DNA of 64,000 bases. It comes from Apibacter muscae. Its GTDB lineage: Bacteria > Bacteroidota > Bacteroidia > Flavobacteriales > Weeksellaceae. The notes beneath the pieces were generated by a model. That model was not told the DNA's origin, searched no databases, and was given only the letters and a program-made list of their open reading frames with translations. The position numbers and the translations under genes were made by a program. Position 1 is the first letter of the stretch. Every line of letters begins with the position of its first letter. Below, one piece after another: positions 1 through 7,864 of the stretch. Where the stretch lies: contig NZ_SELG01000037.1 in assembly GCF_007845635.1 (NCBI RefSeq), positions 31,932 through 95,931 of the forward strand, read 5' to 3'.

Positions 1-223
1 CTAATCGAGCTTCCTTTAAAATTTTATCATTTTGTGCTGTAAGTTTCGCCATTTCATCCCTTGCATTTTTAGCTTCATCTAAAGATTTTTGTATTGAATT
101 CTCCCGATCTTCCAATGCTTTTAAAATAGGTTTCCATGCAAATTTTTTCAATAAAATTAACAAGATAATAAATGAAATCGTAGTCCAAAAAACAAGACCT
201 ATATTAGGGGTTAATAAATCCAT
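1..223 (-). CDS. atpF: ATP synthase F0 subunit b (partial, C-terminus outside window)
   Basis: Peripheral-stalk subunit of the membrane F0 sector, linking the a-subunit to the F1 head. The visible part starts at an ATG (223-221) and reads MDLLTPNIGLVFWTTISF, a membrane anchor of about residues 8-27. A charged, heptad-rich helix follows (KPILKALEDRENSIQKSL) as expected for the b dimerisation helix. It is third of the visible F0 genes after atpB and atpE, all on the minus strand. The frame is open to the left edge, so the C-terminal two thirds are not visible. Confidence 0.93.
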   Translation of the reverse strand, partial: MDLLTPNIGLVFWTTISFIILLILLKKFAWKPILKALEDRENSIQKSLDEAKNARDEMAKLTAQNDKILKEARL

Positions 224-270
224 TTTTTAATATGCTTTTGTATTTTATTAAATTATATTAATCTTTTAAT

Positions 271-311
271 AAGAAACCCGAATAACCAACCGTTAAAATT
301 TCGGGTTTCTT
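271..311 (-). terminator. Intercistronic hairpin between atpE and atpF
   Basis: Perfect 12-bp inverted repeat (AAGAAACCCGAA / TTCGGGTTTCTT) with a 17-nt loop in the atpE-atpF gap. On the minus strand the right arm is followed by only a short, broken T run, so a partial terminator or mRNA-stabilising hairpin is more likely than a full stop. Such an element could help atpE be made in excess of atpF; that is inference. Confidence 0.6.
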
Positions 312-333
312 ATATTTTAAATCTCTTGCCGTC

Positions 334-531
334 TTATTTAATTAAAGACACAACTATTGCAAATAAAGCTACTGCTTCAATCAATGCAGCTAATATTAAT
401 GCAGAAGATTGGATTTTACTTTGTGCTTCAGGTTGACGTGCTATAGCTTCCATCGCTTTAGCACCAATAATCCCGATTCCAAAACCTGCTCCGATTACAG
501 CTAAACCTGCTCCAATTACTGATAGTTCCAT
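334..531 (-). CDS. atpE: ATP synthase F0 subunit c
   Basis: Proteolipid that forms the rotating c-ring. It is 65 residues: two transmembrane helices separated by the polar loop ARQPEAQSKI (about residues 32-41). Helix 1 carries the glycine-rich packing motif GAGFGIGIIGA. Helix 2 carries the ion-binding carboxylate in ALIEAVALFAI (Glu52). The residue after Glu52 is Ala, and the Gln/Ser/Thr set of Na+-type rings is absent, so proton coupling is likely. It lies between atpB and atpF and is followed by a hairpin. Confidence 0.97.
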   Translation of the reverse strand: MELSVIGAGLAVIGAGFGIGIIGAKAMEAIARQPEAQSKIQSSALILAALIEAVALFAIVVSLIK

Positions 532-549
532 ATTGATTTATGTTAAAAA

Positions 550-1665
550 TTAATGATTTTCGTGATGTTGTTCATGATGTTCTTCTGTTGCATTACCAAA
601 ATACAAAGCAGATAAAGTGGTAAAAATGTATGCTTGTAAAGCTGTTACTAAAATTTCAATCATACTTATAAAAACTACTGCTACAATTGAAGCTGGGGCT
701 ACCATGTAGGTTTTAAATATAAAGATTAAAGAAACTAAACTTATAATGATAATATGTCCTGCAGTTATATTGGCAAACAAACGAACCATTAGTGAAAATG
801 GTTTTGTAAACATCCCTATAACTTCTATAGGCGCTAAAAATATTTTCATAGGAACAGGTACTCCTGGAGCCCAGAAAATATGTTTCCAATAATTTTTATT
901 CCCACTAATAGTTGTTATTATTAATGTAATAATTGCAAGAGTAAATGTTACTGCTATATTCCCTGTTACATTTGCTCCAAATGGAAAGAATGGAATAATC
1001 CCCATTAAGTTATTTAACCATATAAAGAAAAATACAGTCAATAAGTATGGCATATATTTTCTATAATTTTTTAAGCCTATATTAGGTATAGCTACCTGAT
1101 CTCTTATAAAAACTATAACAGGTTCTACCACAGATGCTATTCCTTTAGGTACCCCATTATATTTGTTAGATTTATAGTAATTCCCTGCGGTTATAAATAT
1201 TAAAATTAATACAAGCAATGACATCCACATACTAAATACATTTTTAGTAACTGAAAAATCCCAAGGTGCTTGATTCATTGGATGATGATTTTCGTCCAGA
1301 TTTACAATATTTGGAGTATTTGAAATATATTCTCCATTCGCGTTTTTCTGTGTATAAGCGTAATAAATTTTCTCATGAAACTTAATAAATTTCATACCTT
1401 TTTTTTCAACTACAACCTGCCCACTATCATCACAATGAAAATCTTTGGAAGAAAAAGTAACTAAACCATTTTCTGTCCATAAAATTATGGGTAAAAATAA
1501 AACATTATTACCCCAGATATCAAATTGATGAGAATCTTTTATGTGGTGCATTGCAACCTCAGTTGGATTAAATTCATCAGAATTCTCCGAAGCTTTTGCA
1601 TGTAAATGTGAAAAATTACATACAAACAATAACATTGTCAAAAAAAATACAATCAGTCTTTTCAT
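550..1665 (-). CDS. atpB: ATP synthase F0 subunit a
   Basis: Stator a-subunit that forms the proton half-channels against the c-ring. At 371 residues it is longer than the roughly 270-residue enterobacterial form. The extra length is an N-terminal extension: a signal-peptide-like segment (residues 1-23) and about 120 soluble residues before the first membrane helix near 145. This is common in Bacteroidota. The essential arginine lies in LMVRLFANITAGH in the penultimate helix. The tail is His/Glu rich (EEHHEQHHENH). It is 18 nt upstream of atpE in the same operon. Confidence 0.96.
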   Translation of the reverse strand: MKRLIVFFLTMLLFVCNFSHLHAKASENSDEFNPTEVAMHHIKDSHQFDIWGNNVLFLPIILWTENGLVTFSSKDFHCDDSGQVVVEKKGMKFIKFHEKIYYAYTQKNANGEYISNTPNIVNLDENHHPMNQAPWDFSVTKNVFSMWMSLLVLILIFITAGNYYKSNKYNGVPKGIASVVEPVIVFIRDQVAIPNIGLKNYRKYMPYLLTVFFFIWLNNLMGIIPFFPFGANVTGNIAVTFTLAIITLIITTISGNKNYWKHIFWAPGVPVPMKIFLAPIEVIGMFTKPFSLMVRLFANITAGHIIIISLVSLIFIFKTYMVAPASIVAVVFISMIEILVTALQAYIFTTLSALYFGNATEEHHEQHHENH

Positions 1666-1771
1666 GTTTATTTCATTCGTAGGTTTGCAAAGATAAATAT
1701 TTTCATAACATACACAATTATATATTTTAATGTAGATAATTAATAAAATTTAACATTTTATTTTTTTAATT

Positions 1772-2125
1772 TTATTCTTTTATTAGCTTATGAATATAAA
1801 ATATTTCTATAAACATAAAAATCATATATAGAAATAGTAAGTACAAAATTCTATCACTTACCAATTCTCTAAATTTTATGCAAAAACCTAAAAGCACAGC
1901 ATTTTTTATAATTGTCCCTAATAAATAGATAAAAAAACTATTATCCTTCCCTATATGATTTAATAGATATACGATAAAAAAAACAAATGCTGACGATGAA
2001 CAAATAATTACTAAGGAAACTAAGTTAAATTTTAAAAATTCACTATTTATAAAAAAAGAAAATATAATAATAAATATAGCTATAATTACATTCATCATTA
2101 TATAGTTTATTACTAATTTACTCAT
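1772..2125 (-). CDS. Small four-helix membrane protein heading the atp operon
   Basis: Predicted 117-residue protein, almost entirely four hydrophobic helices with short charged loops (SKLVINYIMMN at the N-terminus, IEIFYIHKLIKE at the C-terminus). I do not recognise a defined activity. Size, topology and position just upstream of atpB match the AtpI-like or DUF6168-like proteins found before atpB in Flavobacteriia, which are thought to assist F0 assembly; this rests on context. A TTG 13 codons upstream (2164) could serve as start, but it overlaps a TATATTTG promoter element, so the ATG at 2125-2123 is preferred. Confidence 0.7.
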   Translation of the reverse strand: MSKLVINYIMMNVIIAIFIIIFSFFINSEFLKFNLVSLVIICSSSAFVFFIVYLLNHIGKDNSFFIYLLGTIIKNAVLLGFCIKFRELVSDRILYLLFLYMIFMFIEIFYIHKLIKE

Positions 2126-2161
2126 TTTTTTATCAATACTTAATTTAAATAATTTTTGATT

Positions 2162-2169
2162 CAAATATA
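2162..2169 (-). promoter_or_regulatory. Candidate -7 element for the atp operon
   Basis: TATATTTG on the minus strand matches the Bacteroidota -7 consensus TAnnTTTG and lies about 40 nt before the chosen ATG of the first gene. No clear TTG -33 element is seen at the right spacing. Confidence 0.45.
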
Positions 2170-2291
2170 TAGAGATTTTCAGGTTAATTTAATTAGTGTT
2201 TATACTACCTTTAAAAATATATAATTTAAATATCAAATCTCTTTTTTAATTTCATTTTTTTGGACTATAATTAAAGTTTAAATTATAAAAA

Positions 2292-2322
2292 TTTGTAATA
2301 TTAAAAGTATTAACTAAATTTG
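2292..2322 (+). promoter_or_regulatory. Promoter for DUF177-rpmF(-accBC)
   Basis: TTTG at 2292-2295, a 19-nt spacer, then TAAATTTG at 2315-2322. This is a close match to the Bacteroidota sigma-A promoter. Transcription would start near 2330, just before the ATG at 2343. Confidence 0.7.
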
Positions 2323-2342
2323 CCGATGTTTTCTCATGAAAA

Positions 2343-2828
2343 ATGGATAAATTAAGCAATTACGATATTTCATTACACTCACTAAAACTAGGAAATAACG
2401 CTATAAATTTGGTTATTTCTCAACATTTTTTTGATTTATTTGATTTCAATCAAGAATTTAGTGATCCAAATGTCAATGTAAATATAAATATTGTTAAACA
2501 TTCTTCTTTTTTTGAGCTAAACATGGATACAATTGGAACTGTTATATTAAGATGTGATATTTCTGATGATGAATATGAACAACAAATTAAAAATAGCATT
2601 AAAATACTTGTGAAATTTGGTGAAGAATTCAACGATGAAAATGAAGAAATATTAGTTCTTCCACACGGTTCACATAGTCTCAATATTGCCCAATTCGCAT
2701 ATGAAGCAATCTTGTTATCTATTCCCATGAAACGCATACATCCTCGTTATTTAAACGGACATGAAGATAAATACACAGAATTATTGGATAAGTATAGTCT
2801 TCCCAATGATTCAATATCAAATAATTAA
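2343..2828 (+). CDS. DUF177 (YceD-like) protein
   Basis: 161-residue soluble acidic protein of the DUF177/YceD family, almost always encoded directly upstream of rpmF. In bacteria and chloroplasts the family is linked to 23S rRNA accumulation or ribosome assembly. Visible family features are the beta-rich core ending in GTVILRCDISDDEYEQ (about residues 60-80) and the later LPHGSHSLNIAQFAYEAILLSIP (about 103-125). rpmF starts 31 nt after the stop, so co-transcription is likely. Confidence 0.85.
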   Translation: MDKLSNYDISLHSLKLGNNAINLVISQHFFDLFDFNQEFSDPNVNVNINIVKHSSFFELNMDTIGTVILRCDISDDEYEQQIKNSIKILVKFGEEFNDENEEILVLPHGSHSLNIAQFAYEAILLSIPMKRIHPRYLNGHEDKYTELLDKYSLPNDSISNN

Positions 2829-2859
2829 AAATATAAATTTAAACTATATCTAAGGAATT

Positions 2860-3060
2860 ATGGCACATCCTAAAAGACGTCAATCAACAACAAGAAGAGA
2901 TAAAAGAAGAACTCACTACAAAGCAACAGTTCCTCAATTAGCAAAATGTTCTGCTACGGGAGAATTACATTTATTTCATAGAGCCTATTGGCATGAAGGG
3001 AAACTTTATTATAGAGGTAAAGTTGTAATGGAAAAGGCTACTGAAGAAGTAGAAGATTAA
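2860..3060 (+). CDS. rpmF: 50S ribosomal protein L32
   Basis: Small basic protein of the large ribosomal subunit, 66 residues. The N-terminus [20 protein letters not shown] is diagnostic. The four-cysteine zinc ribbon of many L32 proteins is missing: one Cys remains ([17 protein letters not shown]), as usual for Bacteroidota zinc-less L32. It sits between DUF177 and accB. Confidence 0.98.
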   Translation: MAHPKRRQSTTRRDKRRTHYKATVPQLAKCSATGELHLFHRAYWHEGKLYYRGKVVMEKATEEVED

Positions 3061-3177
3061 TTTATTTTTCTTAAGTTTAAAATTATATAAAGCCATTTAA
3101 TTGTATTATTAAGTGGTTTTTATATTAGAAGATATACACAATTCTTTTCTACATTTACAATAATTAAAAAAGTTCAT

Positions 3178-3657
3178 ATGGACATTAAAGATATTCAAAA
3201 TTTAATTAAATTCGTTTCTAAATCCGACGTTGCAGAAGTAACATACAAAACTGATGAGTTTGAAATTTCTATTAAGACGAATAAAGATGCTGTAATATAT
3301 AATACTAACATGCCTCATGCTTCGCATGCTATGAATATTGCACCAACTAATACTATTAATTCTCATACTACAGCTCCAACTACTTCTGAAACAGAGATAA
3401 GTAACGATACTTCTAAACTAATTACTATCAAGTCTCCTATGATCGGAACCTTCTATAGAAAACCTGCTCCTGATAAAGATTATTTTGTGAATGTTGGAGA
3501 CAATATTAATATAGGTAATACGGTTTGTGTGATTGAAGCTATGAAATTATTCAATGAAATTGAATCTGAAATATCCGGGAAGATCGTTAAAATATTAGCT
3601 GAAGATGGGTCCCCAGTTGAATTTGATCAACCTTTATTTTTAGTAGATCCTTCATAA
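3178..3657 (+). CDS. accB: Acetyl-CoA carboxylase biotin carboxyl carrier protein
   Basis: Carries the biotin prosthetic group between biotin carboxylase and carboxyltransferase in malonyl-CoA synthesis. It is 159 residues: an N-terminal helical segment, a Ser/Thr/His-rich linker (about 45-80), and a C-terminal biotinyl domain. The biotinylation motif is [11 protein letters not shown] with Lys123 as the modified residue. The gap of 20 nt to accC indicates an operon. Confidence 0.97.
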   Translation: MDIKDIQNLIKFVSKSDVAEVTYKTDEFEISIKTNKDAVIYNTNMPHASHAMNIAPTNTINSHTTAPTTSETEISNDTSKLITIKSPMIGTFYRKPAPDKDYFVNVGDNINIGNTVCVIEAMKLFNEIESEISGKIVKILAEDGSPVEFDQPLFLVDPS

Positions 3658-3677
3658 TTAATCAAAAATTTAAATTT

Positions 3678-5036
3678 ATGTTTAAAAAAATTCTGATAGC
3701 TAATCGTGGAGAAATTGCTATGCGAATTCTTAGATCTGCTAAAGAAATGGGGATTGAAACCGTTGCGGTATATTCTACTGCAGATGCAAATAGTTTGCAT
3801 CTGCGTTTTGCTGATGAGGCAGTATGTATAGGTCCACATTCAAGCAAAGATTCATACTTGAAACAAATTAATATTTTAACTGCTGCTGAAATTACTAATT
3901 CAGACGCAATTCATCCAGGCTATGGATTCTTATCTGAAAATGCTAATTTTTCCCGTTCTTGTCAAAAAATGGGAATAAAATTCATAGGTGCTACTCCTGA
4001 AAACATTGAAAAAATGGGAGATAAAGCTACTGCTAAAGAAACGATGAAAAAGGCGGGTGTTCCTACTGTTCCTGGTTCTGACGGATTGATCCCTTCTTAT
4101 GAAGAAGCTGCAAAAATTGCTGAAGAAATTGGATATCCCGTTATGATTAAAGCAACTGCCGGAGGTGGAGGTAAAGGAATGAGAGCCATATGGAAGAAGG
4201 AAGAATTAGAAAAAAATTGGGAAGCTGCGGTACAAGAGGCTCAAGCAGCGTTTGGGGATGGTGGAATGTATATGGAAAAATTAATTGAAGAACCCCGCCA
4301 TATTGAAATACAAATTGCCGGTGACCGTTTTGGAAATGCCATACATTTATCTGAAAGAGATTGCTCAATTCAAAGACGTCATCAAAAATTAGCAGAGGAA
4401 ACTCCTTCTCCTTTTTTAAGCGATGAGCTTCGAAAAAAAATGGGTGATGCTGCTATTAAAGCAGCTAAATATATTGGATACGAAGGTTTGGGTACCATAG
4501 AATTTCTGGTAGATAAACATCAAAACTTCTATTTTATGGAGATGAATACCCGTATACAGGTAGAACATCCTATTACTGAGCAGGTGACTGGTCTAGATTT
4601 ATTAAAGTTGCAAATTGAAATCGCTTATGGTAAAAAAGTACCATCTACAAACTTTTATCCAAAAAATCATTCTATTGAATGTAGGATTAATGCAGAAGAC
4701 GTATACAATCAATTTTTACCATCGCCTGGAAAAATTACTAACTTGAATATTCCGGGAGGGATTGGTGTTCGTGTAGACACGAATGTCTATCCTCATTATA
4801 GCATCCCGCCGTTTTATGATTCTATGATTGCCAAATTGATTGTGGATGCGCCCACACGAAAAGAAGCTATTGACAAAATGAAACGTGCTTTGGATGAATT
4901 CTATATTGAGGGGGTTAAAACAACTATTCCTTTACACAGACAGCTTATGGAGGATCCTAATTTTATTGAGGGTAACTATACTACTAAATTTATGGAAGAT
5001 TTTGTACTAGATAAAAAATATGAATATGATTTATAA
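3678..5036 (+). CDS. accC: Acetyl-CoA carboxylase, biotin carboxylase subunit
   Basis: ATP-dependent carboxylation of biotin on AccB. The 452 residues show the usual order: N-terminal domain ([18 protein letters not shown]), ATP-grasp domain with the glycine-rich loop [11 protein letters not shown] (about 161-171) and the [14 protein letters not shown] active-site segment (about 291-304), then the C-terminal biotin carboxylase domain. Length is typical. It ends the accBC operon in front of a strong hairpin terminator. Confidence 0.97.
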   Translation: MFKKILIANRGEIAMRILRSAKEMGIETVAVYSTADANSLHLRFADEAVCIGPHSSKDSYLKQINILTAAEITNSDAIHPGYGFLSENANFSRSCQKMGIKFIGATPENIEKMGDKATAKETMKKAGVPTVPGSDGLIPSYEEAAKIAEEIGYPVMIKATAGGGGKGMRAIWKKEELEKNWEAAVQEAQAAFGDGGMYMEKLIEEPRHIEIQIAGDRFGNAIHLSERDCSIQRRHQKLAEETPSPFLSDELRKKMGDAAIKAAKYIGYEGLGTIEFLVDKHQNFYFMEMNTRIQVEHPITEQVTGLDLLKLQIEIAYGKKVPSTNFYPKNHSIECRINAEDVYNQFLPSPGKITNLNIPGGIGVRVDTNVYPHYSIPPFYDSMIAKLIVDAPTRKEAIDKMKRALDEFYIEGVKTTIPLHRQLMEDPNFIEGNYTTKFMEDFVLDKKYEYDL

Positions 5037-5056
5037 TTTATATTTTTAAATGTATT

Positions 5057-5088
5057 AAAAAAAGCTATTCTTTCGAATAGCTTTTTTT
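5057..5088. terminator. Bidirectional terminator between accC and the pRiA4b-ORF3-like gene
   Basis: Stem AAAAAGCTATTC / GAATAGCTTTTT with a 4-nt loop, flanked by A and T tracts. It can end both the plus-strand accC transcript and the minus-strand transcript whose stop codon is at 5091-5093. Confidence 0.85.
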
Positions 5089-5090
5089 AA

Positions 5091-5657
5091 TTATTTTTCA
5101 TCTTCTTCATCTTCATATAGATCACCATAAGTATCATCTTCCTCTTCATCCTCATAAGAATCTGCCTCATCTGCATCAAATTTAATACTTACATCATCAA
5201 CAGCAACCACATCTCCAAAGTCTTCAATATTTGTAGAGGAAGCAAATTTTTTATCGGGAGCTTTTAAAGGCATTTTTCCAAATCTATAAACAGTTAAAGG
5301 GTAATTAACCACCGGCTTTTTTTCAATGATTTCGGTTAGTTCTACATAGAATGACCACATTTTAATAAAGTCATAAACAAATAATAAACGATCTCCTATT
5401 TTGGCTAACGCTTCTTTAACATAAACATCAGACATCGTTTCTCCATCTCCATCCTCAGACATATCTTCAAGAGGGATCTCCTCGCCTTGGCTCCATTTTT
5501 CGTCTGATTTATAAAATGATGCCAACTCCTCCCCTTGTAAACTAAAAGCACTTTTTATACCTTCATAAAGATTCCACAATGTCTGGGTTCCTTTTATTTC
5601 AATATCTCTAAAAACATCCTCTTCTGTTTCAAGAATAACTCTTACCTTATAAATCAT
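5091..5657 (-). CDS. Plasmid pRiA4b ORF-3 / TnpR-passenger-like acidic protein
   Basis: 188-residue soluble protein resembling the pRiA4b ORF-3-like family, named from plasmid and IS1096 passenger genes but widespread on chromosomes. Visible: MIYKVRVILETEEDVFRDIEIKG at the N-terminus, YDFIKMWSFYVELTEI near the middle, and a very acidic tail of Asp/Glu (about 150-188). No biochemical function is established. It is 15 nt downstream of the CCA-adding enzyme gene, so probably in its operon. Nothing here suggests a transposon despite the family name. Confidence 0.75.
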   Translation of the reverse strand: MIYKVRVILETEEDVFRDIEIKGTQTLWNLYEGIKSAFSLQGEELASFYKSDEKWSQGEEIPLEDMSEDGDGETMSDVYVKEALAKIGDRLLFVYDFIKMWSFYVELTEIIEKKPVVNYPLTVYRFGKMPLKAPDKKFASSTNIEDFGDVVAVDDVSIKFDADEADSYEDEEEDDTYGDLYEDEEDEK

Positions 5658-5672
5658 AATTGTTTTTGATAA

Positions 5673-7088
5673 CTATTTTTGTTTTAAGTTTAAATTTTTT
5701 GCTAATTCTTTCATATATTGAAAAGAACTTTCATAATCGTTCTTTATAATTCCTTCCAATATAGCTTCTTTAATTTTTTCTTTTATAATTCCAATTTGTT
5801 TACCTTCTTGTATTTCATAATTATCCATGATAATATTTCCGGTTATAGGGGGTTGAAAATTTCTAACCTTATCCTTATCTTCAACTTCTTTAATTTTTCT
5901 TTCTACATAGTCAAAATTCTTTTTAAATTTTTCTTGCTTTTTTTTATTTTTAGTGGTAATATCTGCATTGCATAGTAAAAAAAGATCCTCGAGTTCGTCC
6001 CCCATATCAAATAATAATCTTCTTAATGCACTATCTGAGGCATCATCGGTTACTAAAGAGATAGGGCGAGAGCTAAATTTTACTAATTTTTGAACGTATT
6101 TTAATGGTTCCCCTAATGGTAGCTTTAATCTTTTAAAAATAGTTACAACCATTTTACTTCCTACAAACTCATGAGAATGAAATGTCCACCCAATTTTCTT
6201 ATCAAATCTTTTGGTCGGAGCTTTTCCTATATCATGTAAAAGTGCCGCCCATCTAAGCCATAAATGGTCTGTATATTTACTGATATTATCTACAACCTCT
6301 AAAGTATGAAAAAAATTATCTTTATGTTTTTGTCCTTCAATTTCTTCAATTCCCTGAAGATTGGTTAATTCAGGTAAAAATCTTTGTAACAATTCTGCTT
6401 CATATAATAATTTTAAACCTATACTTGGCTGAGGAGACATTAAAATTTTATTGAATTCATCTGCGATTCTTTCTTTAGATATAATATCAAAACGATGGGC
6501 ATTATTAATTATGGATTGAAATGAATTTTTTTCTATTTCAAAATTTAATTGAGTTGCAAATCGTATAGCTCTAATCATCCTCAATGGATCGTCTGAATAG
6601 GTAATATCAGGGTTTAAAGGAGTTCTTAGAATTTTATTTCTCAAATCTTGCAATCCATCAAATGGATCTATAAGAGCACCATAATCTTCTTGATTTAAAC
6701 TTATAGCCAATGCATTAATTGTGAAATCTCTTCTATTCTGGTCATCCTCAAGTGTACCTTCTTCAATAAAAGGTTTTCGACTATCCGGCGAATAGCTTTC
6801 TTTTCTAGCTCCTACAAATTCTAGATCGTAATCTTTTAACTTAATCATGGCTGTTCCAAACCTTTTAAAAAAAGAAACTTTAGGTTTAGGAGAAAGTTCT
6901 AATGAAAGTGCCTCAGCTAAGTCTATACCGCTACCCTCTGTAACAACATCTATATCTTTAGGATTATTTCTCTCTAGTAAGAAATCTCTAACAAATCCTC
7001 CGATAACATAAGTTTTTTGTTTTTTAAGATCTGCTAGTTTAGAGATCTCCCTAAAAATAGGATTTTGTAGAGCCTGACTTAAATTCAT
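5673..7088 (-). CDS. cca: CCA tRNA nucleotidyltransferase with HD domain
   Basis: Adds or repairs the 3' CCA of tRNAs; the tRNA-Asn gene in this window does not encode CCA, so the enzyme is needed. The 471-residue protein has the class II polymerase head (GGFVRDFLLERNNPKDIDVV, about 31-50), the RRDFTINALA motif, an RNA-binding segment, then an HD phosphohydrolase-type domain (LRWAALLHDIGKAPTKRF). Length and order are normal for Bacteroidota. It lies between tsaC and the pRiA4b-ORF3-like gene with gaps of about 15 nt on each side. Confidence 0.93.
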   Translation of the reverse strand: MNLSQALQNPIFREISKLADLKKQKTYVIGGFVRDFLLERNNPKDIDVVTEGSGIDLAEALSLELSPKPKVSFFKRFGTAMIKLKDYDLEFVGARKESYSPDSRKPFIEEGTLEDDQNRRDFTINALAISLNQEDYGALIDPFDGLQDLRNKILRTPLNPDITYSDDPLRMIRAIRFATQLNFEIEKNSFQSIINNAHRFDIISKERIADEFNKILMSPQPSIGLKLLYEAELLQRFLPELTNLQGIEEIEGQKHKDNFFHTLEVVDNISKYTDHLWLRWAALLHDIGKAPTKRFDKKIGWTFHSHEFVGSKMVVTIFKRLKLPLGEPLKYVQKLVKFSSRPISLVTDDASDSALRRLLFDMGDELEDLFLLCNADITTKNKKKQEKFKKNFDYVERKIKEVEDKDKVRNFQPPITGNIIMDNYEIQEGKQIGIIKEKIKEAILEGIIKNDYESSFQYMKELAKNLNLKQK

Positions 7089-7103
7089 TAAATATAAATA
7101 TTG

Positions 7104-7667
7104 TTATTGTCTTATTACGGTTACTTTATTATTTGGTGTTAATTTAATTATAGATGAACCACTATATATACAATCGTCTTCATGTCGCAAATTTATTATA
7201 TAATCAACATCCTCCAAAATTTTATGATTGATTGCTGAAAAATTTTTTGGAGACTTTTCTCCACTTAGATTTGCGGATGTTGAAACTAGCGGTTTATTTA
7301 ATTTGGATATAAGTTTTTTACAAAAAAAATCTTTGGTCAATCGGATACCTACAGTATTATCCTCAGAAATAATACTCTTGGGTAATTTTTTAGGATTTTC
7401 ATAAACAATGGTTAATGGCTTTTCTGAATAATCCATTAAATCCCAAGCCAACGTGGGTACTTCAACATATTCTTGCAATCGTCTTTCAGATTCAACCAAC
7501 AATATTAAATTTTTCTCTTTGGTTCGTTGTTTAATTTTAAATATTTTTTCAACAGCTTTTTCATTAGTAGCATCACAACCTATGCCCCAAATTGTGTCTG
7601 TTGGATAAAGAATGATCCCTCCATCCTGCATAACCTGTACTGCTTTTTGAATTTCCTCTTGTTCCAT
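7104..7667 (-). CDS. tsaC: L-threonylcarbamoyladenylate synthase (TsaC/Sua5/YrdC family)
   Basis: Makes threonylcarbamoyl-AMP from threonine, bicarbonate and ATP for t6A37 modification of ANN-decoding tRNAs. The 187-residue form is the short, TsaC-like version without the Sua5 C-terminal domain. Visible: GGIILYPTDTIWGIGCDA (about 16-33), KIKQRTKEKNLILLV, and PLVSTSANLSGEKSP. Clustering with cca makes a small tRNA-maturation operon on the minus strand. Confidence 0.92.
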   Translation of the reverse strand: MEQEEIQKAVQVMQDGGIILYPTDTIWGIGCDATNEKAVEKIFKIKQRTKEKNLILLVESERRLQEYVEVPTLAWDLMDYSEKPLTIVYENPKKLPKSIISEDNTVGIRLTKDFFCKKLISKLNKPLVSTSANLSGEKSPKNFSAINHKILEDVDYIINLRHEDDCIYSGSSIIKLTPNNKVTVIRQ

Positions 7668-7790
7668 ATTAATTTAAAATTGTTGCAAATATATATAAGG
7701 AAATAATTTACAATTTAAAATTTTAAAAAAAATTATAGCGAAAAGTGATTTTAATTAAAATCATAGAGGGTTAAAAAGTGCTATAAATAA

Positions 7791-7821
7791 TTGGTTGACA
7801 TAAAATAGTCTGTTATATTTG
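7791..7821 (+). promoter_or_regulatory. secDF promoter
   Basis: TTG at 7791-7793, a 20-nt spacer, and TATATTTG at 7814-7821. Predicted start near 7829 gives a leader of about 35 nt before the ATG at 7865. Confidence 0.7.
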
Positions 7822-7864
7822 CAAACTTAATGTTAAATAGACACATATCTCATAAACTAAATCG

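Noticed and set aside
334..531. Sodium-dependent c-ring
   Set aside because: The residues that bind Na+ (Gln in helix 1, Ser/Thr after the Glu) are absent; Ala follows Glu52.
2450..2737. 95-codon minus-strand frame inside DUF177
   Set aside because: Exact antisense shadow of a well-supported family gene; composition is not protein-like.
5091..5657. Transposon passenger gene
   Set aside because: The family name refers to IS1096/pRiA4b, but no inverted repeats or transposase are present and it sits in a stable cca operon.
5718..5975. 85-codon plus-strand frame rich in Phe/Ile/Tyr
   Set aside because: Antisense to the 3' end of cca; its apparent hydrophobicity comes from the Lys/Asn-rich codons of the real gene.
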